From JAICTV01 sp035634055 (GTDB lineage Bacteria; Planctomycetota; Phycisphaerae; Tepidisphaerales; Tepidisphaeraceae), in NCBI GenBank assembly GCA_035634055.1, contig DASQDR010000152.1, positions 1-7,868 of the forward strand: a DNA stretch of 7,868 bases, in the 5' to 3' direction. Positions 6,770 to 7,868 of the stretch are shown here, one piece after another; position 1 is the first letter of the stretch; every line of letters starts with the position of its first letter. Position numbers and translations under genes: made by a program. The notes under the pieces are model-generated. The model worked only from the letters and a program-made list of their open reading frames with translations. It was not told the DNA's origin and searched no databases.

Positions 6770-7868
6770 TCACCGCACGCTGAGGGCGAAGGGGGCCACC
6801 AGCATCACCGGGTGCTTCTGGAGGAGCCGCAGCGCTCGGAGCTGCTGGCCGACCAGCCGGCGGGAGGGGCCGTCGAGCAGGGGCAGCAGCGCGTCAGCGC
6901 CCAGACTGGGGCGCAGGCGCCAGGCCGCATCGGGATCCGCCCCCCCGCCCCCACCCGCGCCACCCCCAAAATAGTCGGCCAGCGTGCGCGGCTCGGGCAG
7001 GGTCTTCACCTCGTACTGCCCGTCGGCCAGGTCCGCCTGGTCGGCGGCGTGGGCCAGGGCCTGCTGGAGCCCGCCGATCTCGTCGATCAGGCCGAGGTCC
7101 TTCGCCTGCCGGGCGGAAAAGATCCGCCCGCGGGCGACGTCGTCGATGTGCTTGATCTTCCCGCCGCGGGTGCTGAGGATGCGCTGGGTGAACTGGTCGT
7201 AGGTCTGCTTCATCCAGCCGGTGACGAGCTTGCGCTGGCGATCGGTCCAGGGGTGGCTGGAGCTGAACAGGTCGGCGTTGCGGCCGCGGGAGAAGGTCTC
7301 GGTGGAGAGGCCGAGCTTGGCGTAAAGGTCCTTCCAGACGAACTTGCCGCCGACGACGCCGATGGAGCCGACGATGCCGGCAGGGTCGGCGAAGATGTGG
7401 TCGCCGGCCGAGGCGATGTAGTACCCGCCCGAGGCGGCCATCGAGCCGATGGAGATGACGAGCGGCTTTCGCTCCGCCGCCCGCCGCGCCGCCTGCCAGA
7501 TCACCTCGCTCGCCAGCGCGCTGCCGCCGGGGGAGTCGATGCGCAGGACGATCGCCCGGACCTCCTCGTCGCGCGCCGCCTCGCGCAGCGCCTTGCGCAG
7601 GTCATCGGAGCCGGCGGCGCCGTCGCCGTCGAACAGGCCAGCGCCGCCGTCGCCGTCCTGGATCACGCCGTCGACGTAGATGAGCGCCACCCGCGGCTTG
7701 CCGCTGGCCTCCTTCTGCTTGCCGAGCGACGCCAGCAGCGCGAAGGGGTTGGAGAAGTCGACCTGCTCGCGCTCCGGCTGCCCGTAGTCGTGCAGCAGCT
7801 CGATCTTCTGGCCGCCGTCGCCCTCGCCCTCGCCCGCCCCCTCGCCCGCCCCCTCGCCCTCGCCCGCG
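6770..7868 (-). CDS. sppA: Signal peptide peptidase SppA, C-terminal part (5' end outside window)
   Basis: Serine protease of peptidase family S49 that degrades cleaved signal peptides in the inner membrane. The window holds 365 C-terminal residues; the frame stays open to 7868, so the gene is cut by the window edge and is not broken. A GTG at 7690 is internal, since family sequence continues upstream (HDYGQPEREQVDFSNPFALL). In-window residues about 57-275 form the second S49 half: ALIYVDGVI, AIVLRIDSPGGSALASEV, then SMAASGGYYIAS with the catalytic Ser at in-window residue 146 (codon 7430-7432), then GIVGSIGVVGGKF and GRIFSARQAKDLGLIDEIGG. In the E. coli-type two-half enzyme the catalytic Lys lies in the first half, which is not visible here. 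After the domain come a Gly-rich linker (in-window residues 301-309) and a tail of about 55 residues ending PVMLVAPFALSVR, as I recall for planctomycete SppA. Confidence 0.94.
   Translation of the reverse strand, partial: AGEGEGAGEGAGEGEGDGGQKIELLHDYGQPEREQVDFSNPFALLASLGKQKEASGKPRVALIYVDGVIQDGDGGAGLFDGDGAAGSDDLRKALREAARDEEVRAIVLRIDSPGGSALASEVIWQAARRAAERKPLVISIGSMAASGGYYIASAGDHIFADPAGIVGSIGVVGGKFVWKDLYAKLGLSTETFSRGRNADLFSSSHPWTDRQRKLVTGWMKQTYDQFTQRILSTRGGKIKHIDDVARGRIFSARQAKDLGLIDEIGGLQQALAHAADQADLADGQYEVKTLPEPRTLADYFGGGAGGGGGADPDAAWRLRPSLGADALLPLLDGPSRRLVGQQLRALRLLQKHPVMLVAPFALSVR
7821..7868. repeat. Hexamer tandem repeat encoding an EG/AG linker in SppA
   Basis: Eight hexamers in register, CCCTCG or CCCGCC (the last one CCCGCG), run to the window edge. 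On the - strand they encode alternating Glu-Gly and Ala-Gly pairs just before the segment that leads into the second S49 half. The array may continue beyond 7868. Confidence 0.85.

Noticed and set aside
7688..7690. GTG at 7690 as the start of a short single-domain SppA
   Set aside because: The frame continues upstream with recognisable SppA sequence (DYGQPEREQVDFSNPFALL), so the GTG is an internal valine of a longer two-half enzyme.

Overview
The window is a strongly GC-rich stretch of bacterial chromosome. It fits Planctomycetota, most likely the Phycisphaerae side. The evidence is an AraC-type regulator fused to a LacI-like sugar-sensing domain (XylR type, abundant in planctomycetes), an SppA with a planctomycete-like linker and C-terminal tail, and intergenic tracts of CGAAATCC-type and GGCACGGA-type degenerate repeats that I associate with planctomycete genomes. 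This assignment comes from recalled family knowledge, not from a search.

Layout. The left part is on the + strand. It holds a XylR-like regulator (98-1333, frame open to the window edge) and, after a 183-bp gap with a hexamer repeat, a nitrilase-superfamily omega-amidase-like hydrolase (1517-2344) that appears to be leaderless. A 13-bp-stem hairpin at 2362-2402, T-rich on both strands, separates this block from the rest. Every gene to its right is on the - strand and converges on it. In transcription order from the right these are the C-terminal part of an SppA signal peptide peptidase (6770 to beyond 7868), a 39-residue single-pass membrane protein (6451-6570), an unrecognised 191-residue protein with a ten-glycine run (5775-6350), an alpha-glucan (glycogen) phosphorylase of the DUF3417-containing family (2947-5517), and an unrecognised 88-residue disordered-looking protein (2508-2774).

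The - strand genes are separated by about 100 to 260 bp, so they do not form a tight operon. glgP has its own sigma70-like promoter at 5578-5605, just downstream of a large imperfect inverted repeat. The genes do not form one pathway: sugar-responsive regulation, amide or 2-oxoacid-amide salvage, storage-glucan breakdown and membrane proteolysis sit side by side. No mobile element, CRISPR array, tRNA, rRNA, defence system or biosynthetic cluster is visible. Most long overlapping reading frames are antisense or frame shadows typical of GC-rich DNA.

I see no convincing new system. The items most worth a second look are the two orphan small proteins (88 and 39 residues), the unrecognised 191-residue protein, the repeat-derived C-terminus of the hydrolase, the inverted 8-mer repeat array upstream of glgP, and the hexamer-repeat linker within SppA.
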